Positions 36,484-44,377 are shown, numbered from the stretch's first letter. The stretch is 64,000 nt of DNA from Prochlorococcus sp. AG-363-B04 (GCA_003278465.1 QCFC01000005.1:25324-89323); one strand, 5' to 3'. The notes: generated from the sequence alone by a model not told the origin. Numbers and translations are program-made.

Positions 36484-36571
36484 GACTCAATATTGCAAGG
36501 AATTAGAATTTTTTTAAAGGGGTTCTAATCACTCAGCTACCCCTACAGCTACCCCCGCCACCTAGTGCTTT
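36484..36571. repeat. Att-flank repeat, copy 2
   Basis: gactcaatattgcaagg-aattagaa, then ggggttctaatcactc, then agctacccctacagctaccc. Same order as 22961-23040; both lie within about 120 bp of a tRNA 3' fragment. Confidence 0.6.
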
Positions 36572-36599
36572 GTGAGCACTAACAAAATAAACTTCTGAA

Positions 36600-36899
36600 G
36601 TGAAACTTCCCCAGAACAAAGCTGCTCGTCTTGCTATCAACGTTGGCTTCGTTGTTGTTTGGATCTTCTTATGGCTTCCAATAGGTAACGCGATCGCATA
36701 TGAGGTAGTTGGTCATGTTGGGAGTTCATTAGGAAGGATCCTTGCTCTCTTGACTCTCTTCGTTCCAATGGTCTTGGCGACTAGATACATCTGGTGGGGA
36801 CGTATCAGGCCACGGCCAAGAATCACTGGAAGCCGTGAACAAGAGCGAGCAGGTAAAAAGTGGGACGCTGTTGTTGAAGAATTGATGAGCAGGAAGTAA
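36600..36899 (+). CDS. Hypothetical membrane protein, 99 aa
   Basis: GTG start. Two helices (LAINVGFVVVWIFLWLPIGN; LGRILALLTLFVPMVLATRY) and a basic soluble tail (WWGRIRPRPRITGSREQERA). The opposite-strand HTH ORF overlaps its last 187 bp; codon pattern and helices favour this frame there. Confidence 0.6.
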   Translation: MKLPQNKAARLAINVGFVVVWIFLWLPIGNAIAYEVVGHVGSSLGRILALLTLFVPMVLATRYIWWGRIRPRPRITGSREQERAGKKWDAVVEELMSRK

Positions 36900-37081
36900 G
36901 CAGTTGGCACGGTATTGGCGACCATAAATTCACGCAAACTTTCTTGTTTTAAATACGTACGACCTTGTGCATCTTCATATAAAAAGTCATCTATGTAACC
37001 CTTATCGATCCATGAGTAAAGAGTTGATCTACTTTTAAATCCTAAAATTCTTGCAGTTCTACTAATCGTTGCAAACGTCAT
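36893..37081 (-). CDS. Small HTH protein beside recombinase remnant, C-terminally truncated
   Basis: MTFATISRTARILGFKSRST then LYSWIDKGYIDDFLYEDAQG and RTYLKQESLREFMVAN: a MerR/excisionase-like helix-turn-helix (AARILGFKSRSTLYSWIDKG). Beyond residue 64 the frame runs antisense through the membrane protein gene at 36600, so the natural end is lost. The related gene at 44378 is complete. Both diverge from a recombinase module. Confidence 0.6.
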
Positions 37082-37136
37082 ACGATTAATTAACTAGTTG
37101 TCTATAGCTAAAAATTCTATCGCTAGAGAATTGACG

Positions 37137-37285
37137 TGGTCCGAATTTACCCGCATACCTTTTGCCAGTAAGGACCCAAGAAACACGTTAGACAGGAGTG
37201 GAGAAGTACTTAGAACATGTCGCTACGTCATCCTCTTTTTCATCGAACAATCTTGGCTCTTTTTTGGGATTCACAAGAGGCTGGT
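37137..37285 (+). repeat. Recombinase-module leader repeat, copy 1
   Basis: About 148 bp nearly identical to 44789-44934: from ggtccgaatttacccgcata through agaagtacttagaacATG to cacaagaggctgg. Degraded copy at 15270. It holds the upstream region and the first codons of MSLRHPLFHRTILALF. Confidence 0.85.
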
Positions 37286-37513
37286 CTTCGTTCTGAGGCT
37301 GCCAAAGAGAAGGAGGAACTTACCCCTTACAGCTTTAGGCATCGTTATGCCTATTACGGTCACAACCGTCCTCAGTTAGATGGGAGTTACAGAGCACCCA
37401 AGCAAATAGCTGATGCAATGGGGCACACCTTGGATACTCATCTCTTGAGCTACGCCAGGTTTAAAACAAGAGATTTGGCTGAATCATTCGATCAATATCC
37501 AGTAGCGAAATGA
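37217..37513 (+). pseudogene. Tyrosine recombinase, internally deleted
   Basis: 98 codons. The first 23 residues (MSLRHPLFHRTILALFWDSQ) come from the leader ORF; it is then joined to a recombinase C-terminus with YSFRHRYAYYGHN (HxxR box) and MGHTLDTHLLSYARF (second His and catalytic Tyr). The core-binding domain and first catalytic Arg region are missing, so it cannot act alone. The stop overlaps the next gene (ATGA). Confidence 0.75.
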
Positions 37514-37674
37514 CGATCAGAGTTTTAGAGCTTGCTGAGCAGCTCAAAGTTGGCACGGATGACTTGCTAGCTGTTTGCACGCTTCTAGAAATACCAGCGA
37601 CTTCAAGGATTAGTTGCCTCAGCCCTGAGCACATCAAAATTCTGACGGCCTACTACCAAAAGAAGTCAGATTAA
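37510..37674 (+). CDS. IF2_N-like small protein, 54 aa
   Basis: Reads MTIRVLELAEQLKVGTDDLL then AVCTLLEIPATSRISCLSPE and HIKILTAYYQKKSD. The IRVLELAEQLKV-DDLL pattern matches the small N-terminal domain of initiation factor 2. Standalone copies may bind nucleic acid. It overlaps the recombinase stop by four bases; 5' and 3' pieces of the same gene lie at 45720 and 42750, so it belongs to the recombinase module. Confidence 0.7.
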   Translation: MTIRVLELAEQLKVGTDDLLAVCTLLEIPATSRISCLSPEHIKILTAYYQKKSD

Positions 37675-37711
37675 TGAGCAAAAACCTTTTCAAGGGCGAC
37701 ATTCAGGGCAC

Positions 37712-38350
37712 TTAAAACAAACTCATTTGAGACAAAGGTGGTTTGTTTATTGGTTCTGCTATCCATTCATCAGGACTCCATCCAATTAACATTGGCTCCA
37801 ATGCTTTGAGCTCAGGCCCATCTTTTACTGGTGATATCCAATCTTCTTCCAATTTATTAGGAATAATCACTGGCATTCGGCTATGAAGAGGTCTTACTAA
37901 CTCATTTGGTTCAGTTGTTAATACACAGCAAGTTTCTAGTTCACTACCTTCAGGACTCATCCATCTGTTCCAAATCCCTGCAAGCCAAAACGGTTGAGAA
38001 TCTTTCCTGCTTATGCGATGACCTTTTTCAAAAAATCCACTAGCTGGTAAAACACATCTTTTATGTCTCCAACTTCCTCTGAACAATTTTTTTTCTCCAA
38101 CAGTTTCAGCCTTTGCATTGAAAGGTTTTGGCCTTGAAGGATCAAAGGGATCTTTAGCCCACTCAGAAATAAATCCCCAAAGCATTAAGGAAGTAGTTAT
38201 TTTGCCCTCGTTCTTTAGAACAAGTACAGGATCAGTTGGTCTGATTAATTGCTGTTGTGCATACTTCTTTTCAAGACCTTTTGGCAGATCTTTCTTTAAG
38301 ATTGCAGGTAGGTTTTCAAAGCTTGTTGTTAGCTCATATCTTCCGCACAT
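37712..38350 (-). CDS. SRAP-domain protein (YedK/HMCES type)
   Basis: Starts at MCGRYELT, chosen over the ATG two codons upstream because the SRAP catalytic Cys must be residue 2. FNAKAET (Asn), LPASGFFEKG (Glu) and LHSRMPVI (His) complete the active site. SRAP proteins crosslink to abasic sites in single-stranded DNA and protect stalled forks. 212 residues, intact. It lies just past the recombinase remnant on the other strand. Confidence 0.92.
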   Translation of the reverse strand: MCGRYELTTSFENLPAILKKDLPKGLEKKYAQQQLIRPTDPVLVLKNEGKITTSLMLWGFISEWAKDPFDPSRPKPFNAKAETVGEKKLFRGSWRHKRCVLPASGFFEKGHRISRKDSQPFWLAGIWNRWMSPEGSELETCCVLTTEPNELVRPLHSRMPVIIPNKLEEDWISPVKDGPELKALEPMLIGWSPDEWIAEPINKPPLSQMSLF

Positions 38351-38386
38351 ATGCAAATTAGAACTCGACTAGTAAGCAACGCATAA

Positions 38387-38557
38387 TTATTTAACCTCTG
38401 AGATTTCATAGTAGGGACGGTCGTCATAGTCTGCATCTGAGCAGCAAAGATCTGCATATATCTCTTCAAGTAAGTCATATGCATCGTCATAGTTATCAAA
38501 AGCCTGGTTCGTAATATCATCTTCTTCTTTATCTTGCCTAGTGATTACGTACTTCAT
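38387..38557 (-). CDS. Acidic small protein, 56 aa
   Basis: Reads MKYVITRQDKEEDDITNQAF then DNYDDAYDLLEEIYADLCCS and DADYDDRPYYEISEVK. Soluble, very acidic. The MKYVI-(T/N)---F-NYDDAYDLLEEIYAD pattern looks conserved, but I cannot name it. It precedes SRAP on the same strand and follows the microprotein trio, possibly one transcript. Confidence 0.65.
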   Translation of the reverse strand: MKYVITRQDKEEDDITNQAFDNYDDAYDLLEEIYADLCCSDADYDDRPYYEISEVK

Positions 38558-38572
38558 TCCTTCGCTCCTTTT

Positions 38573-38704
38573 CTAGTAATGCGGAGGTTTTGACTCCTCA
38601 ACAGGGAAGTAAGCACGATCTTCTTCGTCTGGATCCTGCTCCCTGAGCCGTTCTTCTACCTCGTCATACGAATCGTCATCAAAGTTGCGTTCAGACCTGG
38701 TCAT
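38573..38704 (-). CDS. Acidic microprotein, FDDDSYDEVEERL family, 43 aa
   Basis: Reads MTRSERNFDDDSYDEVEERL then REQDPDEEDRAYFPVEESKP and PHY; near-identical to 63738 and 22072. Its ATG overlaps the preceding stop (ATGA). Third gene of a three-gene cassette. Confidence 0.75.
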   Translation of the reverse strand: MTRSERNFDDDSYDEVEERLREQDPDEEDRAYFPVEESKPPHY

Positions 38705-38796
38705 GACTTGGCTTTTTTTCTGCCTTTCCAAATCAGGAGCAGTGGCAAACCAACGAGCATAAAGCTGCCATCAATTAATAGGTAGGTATTGAGCAT
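38701..38796 (-). CDS. Membrane microprotein MLNTYLLIDG family, 31 aa
   Basis: Reads MLNTYLLIDGSFMLVGLPLL LIWKGRKKAKS: one helix and a basic tail. Two bases after the previous stop and overlapping the next start, so translated as part of the trio. Dead copy at 21972. Confidence 0.65.
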   Translation of the reverse strand: MLNTYLLIDGSFMLVGLPLLLIWKGRKKAKS

Positions 38797-38798
38797 GC

Positions 38799-38945
38799 TC
38801 ACTCTTCAACCCTCACATCAACTGGTTCTATCCACTGGTCAACTTTAGCCAGCATCTGTTTAACCGCATAGGCAGCAACACCAAAGATCACCAAGACACC
38901 AATGGTCTGGATGAAATCAATGTAGGTAGCGATGAGGTTGTTCAT
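38799..38945 (-). CDS. Membrane microprotein MNNLIATYIDF family, 48 aa
   Basis: Reads MNNLIATYIDFIQTIGVLVI FGVAAYAVKQMLAKVDQWIE then PVDVRVEE. One helix, acidic C-terminus. Relatives: 63435-63569 (open), 21824 and 42411 (dead). First gene of the trio. Confidence 0.75.
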   Translation of the reverse strand: MNNLIATYIDFIQTIGVLVIFGVAAYAVKQMLAKVDQWIEPVDVRVEE

Positions 38946-39012
38946 GTTCCTTTTCTAGCCTTAGTTAAACATCACGGCATGATGATGAGAAGTTTTGGCC
39001 TTTAATAGAAGG

Positions 39013-39186
39013 ATGCAAAACACTTTCTATCTATTAGGGACTACTAACCAAGCCAATCTTCTTTATGGGGTTGCTGCTGTTGGATTCCTCGTAGGTTCTT
39101 GGTTCCTTGGCCGTGCCATCACTGTGATGACTAAAGGTCAAAATCCGCTGGTATGGAAAGGGCTTACAAAGAAAGATGAAAACTAA
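39013..39186 (+). CDS. Two-helix membrane protein, 57 aa
   Basis: I use the ATG at 39013 (MQNTFYLLGTTNQANLLYGV) rather than the upstream TTG because ggatg context and length fit. AAVGFLVGSWFLGRAITVM is the helix. TAATG overlap with the next gene. Confidence 0.65.
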   Translation: MQNTFYLLGTTNQANLLYGVAAVGFLVGSWFLGRAITVMTKGQNPLVWKGLTKKDEN

Positions 39187-39293
39187 TGCGCCGATTACTG
39201 CTTACATTTTTCTACGCTTACCAAAGAGGCATCGCATCAGGGGACTTCTATGAGGAACCAATAGGTGATGATTTCATCTACCCAGATTGGTAA
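39186..39293 (+). CDS. Microprotein, 35 aa
   Basis: Reads MRRLLLTFFYAYQRGIASGD FYEEPIGDDFIYPDW. Short basic-hydrophobic start and acidic-aromatic end. Both ends overlap neighbours by one base (TAATG twice), strong evidence of coupled translation. Confidence 0.6.
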   Translation: MRRLLLTFFYAYQRGIASGDFYEEPIGDDFIYPDW

Positions 39294-39493
39294 TGAATTT
39301 TGCTGATAATTACGCTCGATTATTTGTCGTGATGAGCGTTCTAGGTCTCGAAGCAGCGAATTCTTATTTCGCTAAGGCTGAAATTATTGGAGGGATATTC
39401 CCAAACCTCATTGCCTTTGGTTTGTTTCTAGTAGTTATTGGCTATTTTTTGTTTACGGGCCCCTTATTTGGTAAAGGTAAAAAGGATGGATAA
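39293..39493 (+). CDS. Two-helix membrane protein, 66 aa
   Basis: MNFADNYARLFVVMSVLGLE then a helix (GIFPNLIAFGLFLVVIGYFL) and a GKGKKDG tail. The end overlaps the start of the next gene by eight bases. Confidence 0.65.
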   Translation: MNFADNYARLFVVMSVLGLEAANSYFAKAEIIGGIFPNLIAFGLFLVVIGYFLFTGPLFGKGKKDG

Positions 39494-39608
39494 CTGGCCA
39501 ACTGTTGAAGCCGCTAATCGAGCAGTAGGGACTGTCGGTTTACTTTTGTTCGCTGGAACTTCTGCCTATCTGGTTTGGCAGTTCAAAAGGTTTTTTAGTA
39601 AGCAATAA
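39486..39608 (+). CDS. Membrane microprotein MDNWP family, 40 aa
   Basis: One residue different from the copy at 26118 (Ser for Thr in AGTSAY). Last gene of a four-gene coupled set. Identity with the 26.1 kb copy runs to about 39640 and then stops abruptly at the neighbouring TPR gene's 3' end, marking a recombination junction. Confidence 0.75.
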   Translation: MDNWPTVEAANRAVGTVGLLLFAGTSAYLVWQFKRFFSKQ

Positions 39609-39664
39609 AGATCGGTGGCTCTTACCTCTCATAGACAACCCAACCTTTAACAAGTTTTTAGTGG

Positions 39665-42301
39665 CTACAATTTCCTATTAACCCAGAAAGAAGGAGTAGA
39701 TGAAAAGATTTCTGGATGATTTACTTCAATAAAGTCCCAGTTTTTAAGATTGGTCTGTACCTTATCTTGTGGGAAATAAGAATGATATATAGATTTACTT
39801 TGTTGAGGAAGCTGAAATCCAAGAAACTCTAGATGATTTAATGTAAGAATCTTTTCTATTTGATTTATAGTAAACCTATGCTCTTGATAATGGAAACAAA
39901 GGTCACGACATTCAGAAGTCGTGAAAAAATCACTACCAGATGTTGCTAGTGATTCAATCTCGGGAATCTTCCCTGAGATTAAATCTTGTCGAAAATTACG
40001 GATATTATCTAGACTGGGTTGAATATTCATTGACTCTATATACGCTCTTGCTTTAATAATACTTTTCCGCGATAACTCACTATATAGAGCAATTTTCATG
40101 AATCCTGTTTCATTCATGATATTTAATAAGGAATTTAAACCCTCTAATGGTTTTTTCATGTGGTGTAAAACACCAGTGCATTCTATAACATCAAAGTTTT
40201 GATTTAATAGGCCTAGGTCCAAAATATCCATTTGAATCAACTCTACATTATTAATTCCTAGCTCATTTATTTTCCTTTGGGTATATGCAAGACTAGAAGA
40301 GCTTAAGTCGATTGCTGTGATATGAGCATTTTGATATCTTTGTGCTTGTAAAACTTGATTACCAGTTCCACAACCAGCAATTAGTACTTTTAGCTTTTCA
40401 GACCCTTGATAGAAACTTATTGAGTTCGGTCTTATTTCATTATTTATAGCCTCCACAGCGCTTACTTTGTTTTCTATAAATGTATATGCATATTTCCATC
40501 TTGGATATGGATGCTCTTCATATTGTATTCTCACCTTCTTTGAAATATCATCTCTAATCGATCCAACTTTTTTGATTGATCTCCTTAATATATTTTCTAA
40601 AGCTGGTTCTGAAATCTGTATTTTAAGAAGATCATTAAAATTTTTATTAGTAGAATTAATTGACCTTATTGTTGGAACTTGGTCAAGAATTTTATGGAGT
40701 GGAAAATAACAAGCTAATAATGATGAAGTAAATTCATTGGCTCCTTCCTCTCGACATTTACGTATAAGTTTACTAATTAACGTTTTTTCGTGTTCAGTAA
40801 CTAAGTAGACATATTCATTAAGAAAACATTGCTCTGCCAATGCAATAGTTAGGTTTAATTGGGATGTTTGCAGTTCATGATCATCGGACTCTAGAATTCT
40901 AAAGATGTCTCTTCGTAGCTTAGTCAGTAATTTCTCCCATCGAACATCTCTAAATGTGATAATTTTAAGTGCTTTAATAAATATATTGTCATTAATAATT
41001 TCTTGGAATGAATCCCTTTTAACAATATTATCTTCTAAATCTATTAAATCATCTATGACCCCCTTGTCATATATACAATTAAAGGCTTCAAATAAATCTA
41101 AATGGCGAACATGTTGACATTCAAAGAGATGGTTTAAAACAAGAATTATTTTATCCTTATTTATATTGAGTGTAGACAGATCTTTAATATTTCTTGTTAT
41201 GAGTGTATTAAGACTTATGCTATTAGGTGAAATTTCAATTGCTTTAATATAGGCATCTATTGCTTTTTCTGGTAGTTCTAGCTCTTTTAATATTCCACCT
41301 AGACAAGAATAAGCCATTGAAAAGTTTGGGTTAAGTTCAATTGCTTTTCTAGAGGAATCCTCTGCTTCCTCTAGTTTTCCTTGTGAATATAATACTATTG
41401 CTAGATTTAAATGATAATTTGCAGAATTAGGATCAAGTTGGATTGCTATCTTTGTTGAGCTTTCAGCTTCTAATAGCCTGCCTTGAGTATTCCAAATTAG
41501 ACCAAGATTAGAATATGCTTCGGGAAAATTAGTGTTCAATTCTGTTGTCTTAATGAATAACTTCTCAGCCTCTATAAGTTTTCCTTGATCTCTTAATAAC
41601 AATCCAAGAGCTAAATTTGCTTCTGGTAGATCTGGATTTATTTTTAGTGCCTCACGAACAGATGTTTCAGCTTCTTTTACTTTCCCTAAAGTATTCAAAA
41701 CTAAAGATAAACTTATATATGGATTTAAATGATTAGGAGCAAGTTCAATAGTCTTTCTATAGAAACTTTCTGCTTCTCCTAAATCTCCTAGCTCAGTTAG
41801 AATGTTAGCTAGATTTACATGGGCATCAACAAAATCAGAGTCAAGCTCAATTGCCTTTCTTGTATTTGCTTCTGCCTCTTTTAGTTTGCCTTTGGCCCTT
41901 AAGATTAGTCCAAGGTTTGAATATGCTGTAGAAAAATCAGGATTAAGTTCTATCGCTTTACGAGTTAATTCTTCTGCTTCTTCTAATTCGCCAATGTCTT
42001 TTAGTAGGTTCCCCAAATTACAATAGGAATTGTGATCATTTTTGTATATCGAAATCGATTCTCTATATAATTTTATTGCATCATCATTACGTCCTACCTG
42101 TTTGCAAACTACTCCATAATTGCAGTAAACTCTAGGATCAGTATAACCTCTATCAATAAATAATTGATAATACTCTATGGCTTTCGTGTAGTCACCTTTT
42201 GAATGATAGCTAATGGCTAATTCGAATATTTGATCTTTTGAGAAGTTCTTGTAAAGTCTAGAATTTTTTCTAGACTTTTTTTTTTCATCAAAGCCTTTCA
42301 T
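39665..42301 (-). CDS. TPR-repeat protein with C-terminal methyltransferase domain
   Basis: 878 residues. From about residue 25 to 365 there are roughly ten tetratricopeptide repeats of the (A)xxxxPxxxxAYxNLGxxLxxxGKLxEAExxxRKAIELxP type. A helical middle follows. Near residue 640, LKVLIAGCGTGNQVLQAQRY starts a class I methyltransferase (AIDLSSSSLAYTQRKINELG; FDVIECTGVLHHMKKPLEGL). TPRs may hold a protein or glycan substrate. Such fusions are typical of marine cyanobacterial islands. Confidence 0.9.
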   Translation of the reverse strand: MKGFDEKKKSRKNSRLYKNFSKDQIFELAISYHSKGDYTKAIEYYQLFIDRGYTDPRVYCNYGVVCKQVGRNDDAIKLYRESISIYKNDHNSYCNLGNLLKDIGELEEAEELTRKAIELNPDFSTAYSNLGLILRAKGKLKEAEANTRKAIELDSDFVDAHVNLANILTELGDLGEAESFYRKTIELAPNHLNPYISLSLVLNTLGKVKEAETSVREALKINPDLPEANLALGLLLRDQGKLIEAEKLFIKTTELNTNFPEAYSNLGLIWNTQGRLLEAESSTKIAIQLDPNSANYHLNLAIVLYSQGKLEEAEDSSRKAIELNPNFSMAYSCLGGILKELELPEKAIDAYIKAIEISPNSISLNTLITRNIKDLSTLNINKDKIILVLNHLFECQHVRHLDLFEAFNCIYDKGVIDDLIDLEDNIVKRDSFQEIINDNIFIKALKIITFRDVRWEKLLTKLRRDIFRILESDDHELQTSQLNLTIALAEQCFLNEYVYLVTEHEKTLISKLIRKCREEGANEFTSSLLACYFPLHKILDQVPTIRSINSTNKNFNDLLKIQISEPALENILRRSIKKVGSIRDDISKKVRIQYEEHPYPRWKYAYTFIENKVSAVEAINNEIRPNSISFYQGSEKLKVLIAGCGTGNQVLQAQRYQNAHITAIDLSSSSLAYTQRKINELGINNVELIQMDILDLGLLNQNFDVIECTGVLHHMKKPLEGLNSLLNIMNETGFMKIALYSELSRKSIIKARAYIESMNIQPSLDNIRNFRQDLISGKIPEIESLATSGSDFFTTSECRDLCFHYQEHRFTINQIEKILTLNHLEFLGFQLPQQSKSIYHSYFPQDKVQTNLKNWDFIEVNHPEIFSSTPSFWVNRKL

Positions 42302-42410
42302 TTTTCTTGGAGATTTGATTGCTTTTGATTTGTCTGTCTATGTCATAGCCCCAACTTCGTTAAGTAAAACTGGGTATTGACTCAACATGAATTTGAAGGT
42401 CAATCTACAT

Positions 42411-42523
42411 GCCTTGCTCAGTTTTAAACCGAATCTTCTTAATTTCACAAGCGTCAACACCAAAGATCACAGTTCCCCTCCGACCTGGATAAAATAATAG
42501 ATAGTGTCTGTGAGGTGGTTCAT
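42411..42523 (-). pseudogene. Pseudogene of the MNNLIATYIDF microprotein
   Basis: From ATG at 42523, MNHLTDTIYYFIQVGGEL then a stop; a two-base loss moves VIFGV into another frame. Fourth copy of the family. Confidence 0.65.
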
Positions 42524-42610
42524 GGTTTCTTCTTTCTAGACCTTGTAAGCCTTGCCAGCATTACTTGTATACAGAATTGATCCCTGACCGAAGACAAGAA
42601 TCCAAGTTCT

Positions 42611-42722
42611 ATGAAGACATTCACTGACAAGTTATTCGATCTGTGTAGGGAATACCAACAAGAAATACCACCGAATATAACTAGAAGTTCTTAGGGACTA
42701 TGCAGATAGATTGGATGGATGA
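42611..42722 (+). pseudogene. Pseudogene of the MKNFTDKLFDL family
   Basis: Reads MKTFTDKLFDLCREYQQEIP PN then a frame change; afterwards VLRDYADRLDG is recognisable. Intact relative at 21625-21765. Confidence 0.7.
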
Positions 42723-42749
42723 ATCTCTTTCTACTTAAAGGTCTTTGAA

Positions 42750-42839
42750 ATGGCACTTCCTTTAGCTGCTCTGGATTCTTGCCTTAGCCCTGAGCACATC
42801 CAAAAGCTGACGGCCTACTACCAAGAGAAGTCAGAATGA
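42750..42839 (+). pseudogene. 3' fragment of the IF2_N-like gene
   Basis: The last 20 codons (CLSPEHIQKLTAYYQEKSE) match the end of the gene at 37510. The 5' half of what could be the same gene is at 45720-45766, so about 3 kb with the PLD and HTH genes now sits between the pieces. Confidence 0.65.
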
Positions 42840-42883
42840 AAGCCACATTCAATTTCTGTTATTCGCTTTTAGCAAAAGCAGTT

Positions 42884-43039
42884 TCAAAAGATCAGAGAAA
42901 TCATCGTTAGAACTCCTAGTAAATAGAAAAGGACTTGTTGTTGTTGTTTGAGGGTTTTGATTACTGCGTCCTGCTGATCGACCAACTCGCAAGCAGCCGT
43001 AATCACCTCGTCCTTACGGGACGTTTCAGTGATATTCAT
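42884..43039 (-). CDS. MNITET membrane microprotein, 51 aa (5' border copy B)
   Basis: Reads MNITETSRKDEVITAACELV then DQQDAVIKTLKQQQQVLFYL LGVLTMISLIF: a soluble helical start and a C-terminal membrane anchor. The best-kept of four copies. It diverges from the PLD-like gene; its ATG is 65 bp from that gene's ATG. Function unknown; a regulator or partner of the cargo is a guess. Confidence 0.7.
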   Translation of the reverse strand: MNITETSRKDEVITAACELVDQQDAVIKTLKQQQQVLFYLLGVLTMISLIF

Positions 43040-43060
43040 TAGATTGAAAAGACTGGTTAT

Positions 43061-43104
43061 GTCGATGGAGTGCCAAGCACTGCGCTGTCGACCTCCCTTA
43101 TTTT
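43061..43104 (+). promoter_or_regulatory. Hairpin leader before PLD-like gene
   Basis: GTCGA...TCGAC (43061-43065, 43088-43092) encloses a second stem AGTGC-CAA-GCACT; then cctcccttatttt leads straight into the ATG. The copy at 59211-59253 is identical but for one base, although its gene is unrelated. A third form at 57789-57833 keeps both stems with changed inner bases. Confidence 0.65.
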
Positions 43105-44229
43105 ATGTCATCTAACTATTGGAACACTCTAAATCCAAATAATTTTGGTAGGAGAATCCCAAAGATATTCCCTAATAGCACAAATGGGGCTAATGATTTA
43201 GAGATTTCGTTCAATTACGAGAAAATTAAAAAAAGTGATTTATACAAATCAAAGCTGCCTTCATTCTCATGTAGTGACATACGCTTATCGTTCCAGTGCT
43301 ACGAGGAATATAAAGAATGGATACCTAAACAAACAAGAATAATTGGCTGCATGTATAACCTTGCAGATTCACAAATTCTGGACTTATTAGCTCAAGTTCC
43401 CTTCTGCAATATTGTAGTAAATGCTTCTCCTTGGATGAAAGTAAATATACAATTGACGCCGAATCAAATAGCTTATAAAGAAAAAATTGCTCAGCAATAC
43501 AAGAAGCTAGATAATGGAATTACTAGGTTATGCAAGCTTGGAGGAATGAATGAAGATGAAATCTATCTGGAATTCGTTAGCAACACGTACACTATGATTG
43601 ATAATGGAGAGAAAGTGCTTGTAAAAGAGTTTCTTGCTCCGTGGAAGGAGTGTATGACTAAGGATGAATATAAAAAAGTTACCGATACTCTTATCAAAGA
43701 TTCAGAAGGGTATTACAAAAGTCTAACTTCTGATTTAGAAAGGTTTAATGCAGAGTTATCAGGGATACGTATCTTTGATTATAAGAAGGCTGAAGATAAA
43801 TATGAATCACCTATGCATCATAAGTTCCTTGTTGGTATCGAGTACCCTGATGAGGAAGAGATAAAAAATCTTATGATAAAACAAAATGTAGATAGTATCC
43901 AGGATTTAGAAGTGCCCGATGAATTATTAAAAACATCAATTATTTACGGAAGTGCGAATCTTTCATTAAGTTCTCCGAAATCTCTTGATAGTGTATTAGT
44001 ATTCACGATAAAAGAACGTGAAGAATATATTTTTGCGCATGAATTAATTTCTGAAACTAATATAATCACAAGTCTAGAAAATACAACCCCATGGCGTGAA
44101 TATTTCAAAGATGAAGGAAAAGAGTATAGAAAAAAGATAAAAGATGGGGACTTGATGAAAGCAAGTTTTGATACAGCCCTAATGAATAATGAACAACTAC
44201 AGAGATACAAACAAGAAAGAAAATATTAA
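43105..44229 (+). CDS. Phospholipase-D-like (single HKD) protein
   Basis: 374 residues. MHHKFLVGIEYPDE at about residue 237 supplies HxK, and IIYGSANLSLSSPKSLDSVL at about 280 is the classic PLD follow-up (GSxNxS). Only one HKD half is present, so a dimer would be needed, as in Nuc-type nucleases. Single-HKD proteins of mobile elements are often nucleases in phage defence; here that is inference. Cargo of the best-kept border pair (42.96-44.28 kb). Confidence 0.75.
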   Translation: MSSNYWNTLNPNNFGRRIPKIFPNSTNGANDLEISFNYEKIKKSDLYKSKLPSFSCSDIRLSFQCYEEYKEWIPKQTRIIGCMYNLADSQILDLLAQVPFCNIVVNASPWMKVNIQLTPNQIAYKEKIAQQYKKLDNGITRLCKLGGMNEDEIYLEFVSNTYTMIDNGEKVLVKEFLAPWKECMTKDEYKKVTDTLIKDSEGYYKSLTSDLERFNAELSGIRIFDYKKAEDKYESPMHHKFLVGIEYPDEEEIKNLMIKQNVDSIQDLEVPDELLKTSIIYGSANLSLSSPKSLDSVLVFTIKEREEYIFAHELISETNIITSLENTTPWREYFKDEGKEYRKKIKDGDLMKASFDTALMNNEQLQRYKQERKY

Positions 44230-44243
44230 TAGCAACGTAATCT

Positions 44244-44281
44244 GGGTCCTTCCTAGGGCTTTCCTCGTGCGTCGTCCGAAG
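44244..44281 (+). repeat. 38-bp 3' border motif, copy B
   Basis: GGGTCCTTCCTAGGGCTTT then tcctc and GTGCGTCGTCCGAAG. Begins 14 bp after the PLD stop. Same 38-bp span at 30520 and 59720. Confidence 0.75.
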
Positions 44282-44377
44282 GGTCGAAATTTTCTTAGCG
44301 TCAAGAGGTCGAAGTAGAGACACCTCCTAGCGTCCCTTAACAACTCAGAAGTTGTGATAGCAAGGATTTAGCTGTTT

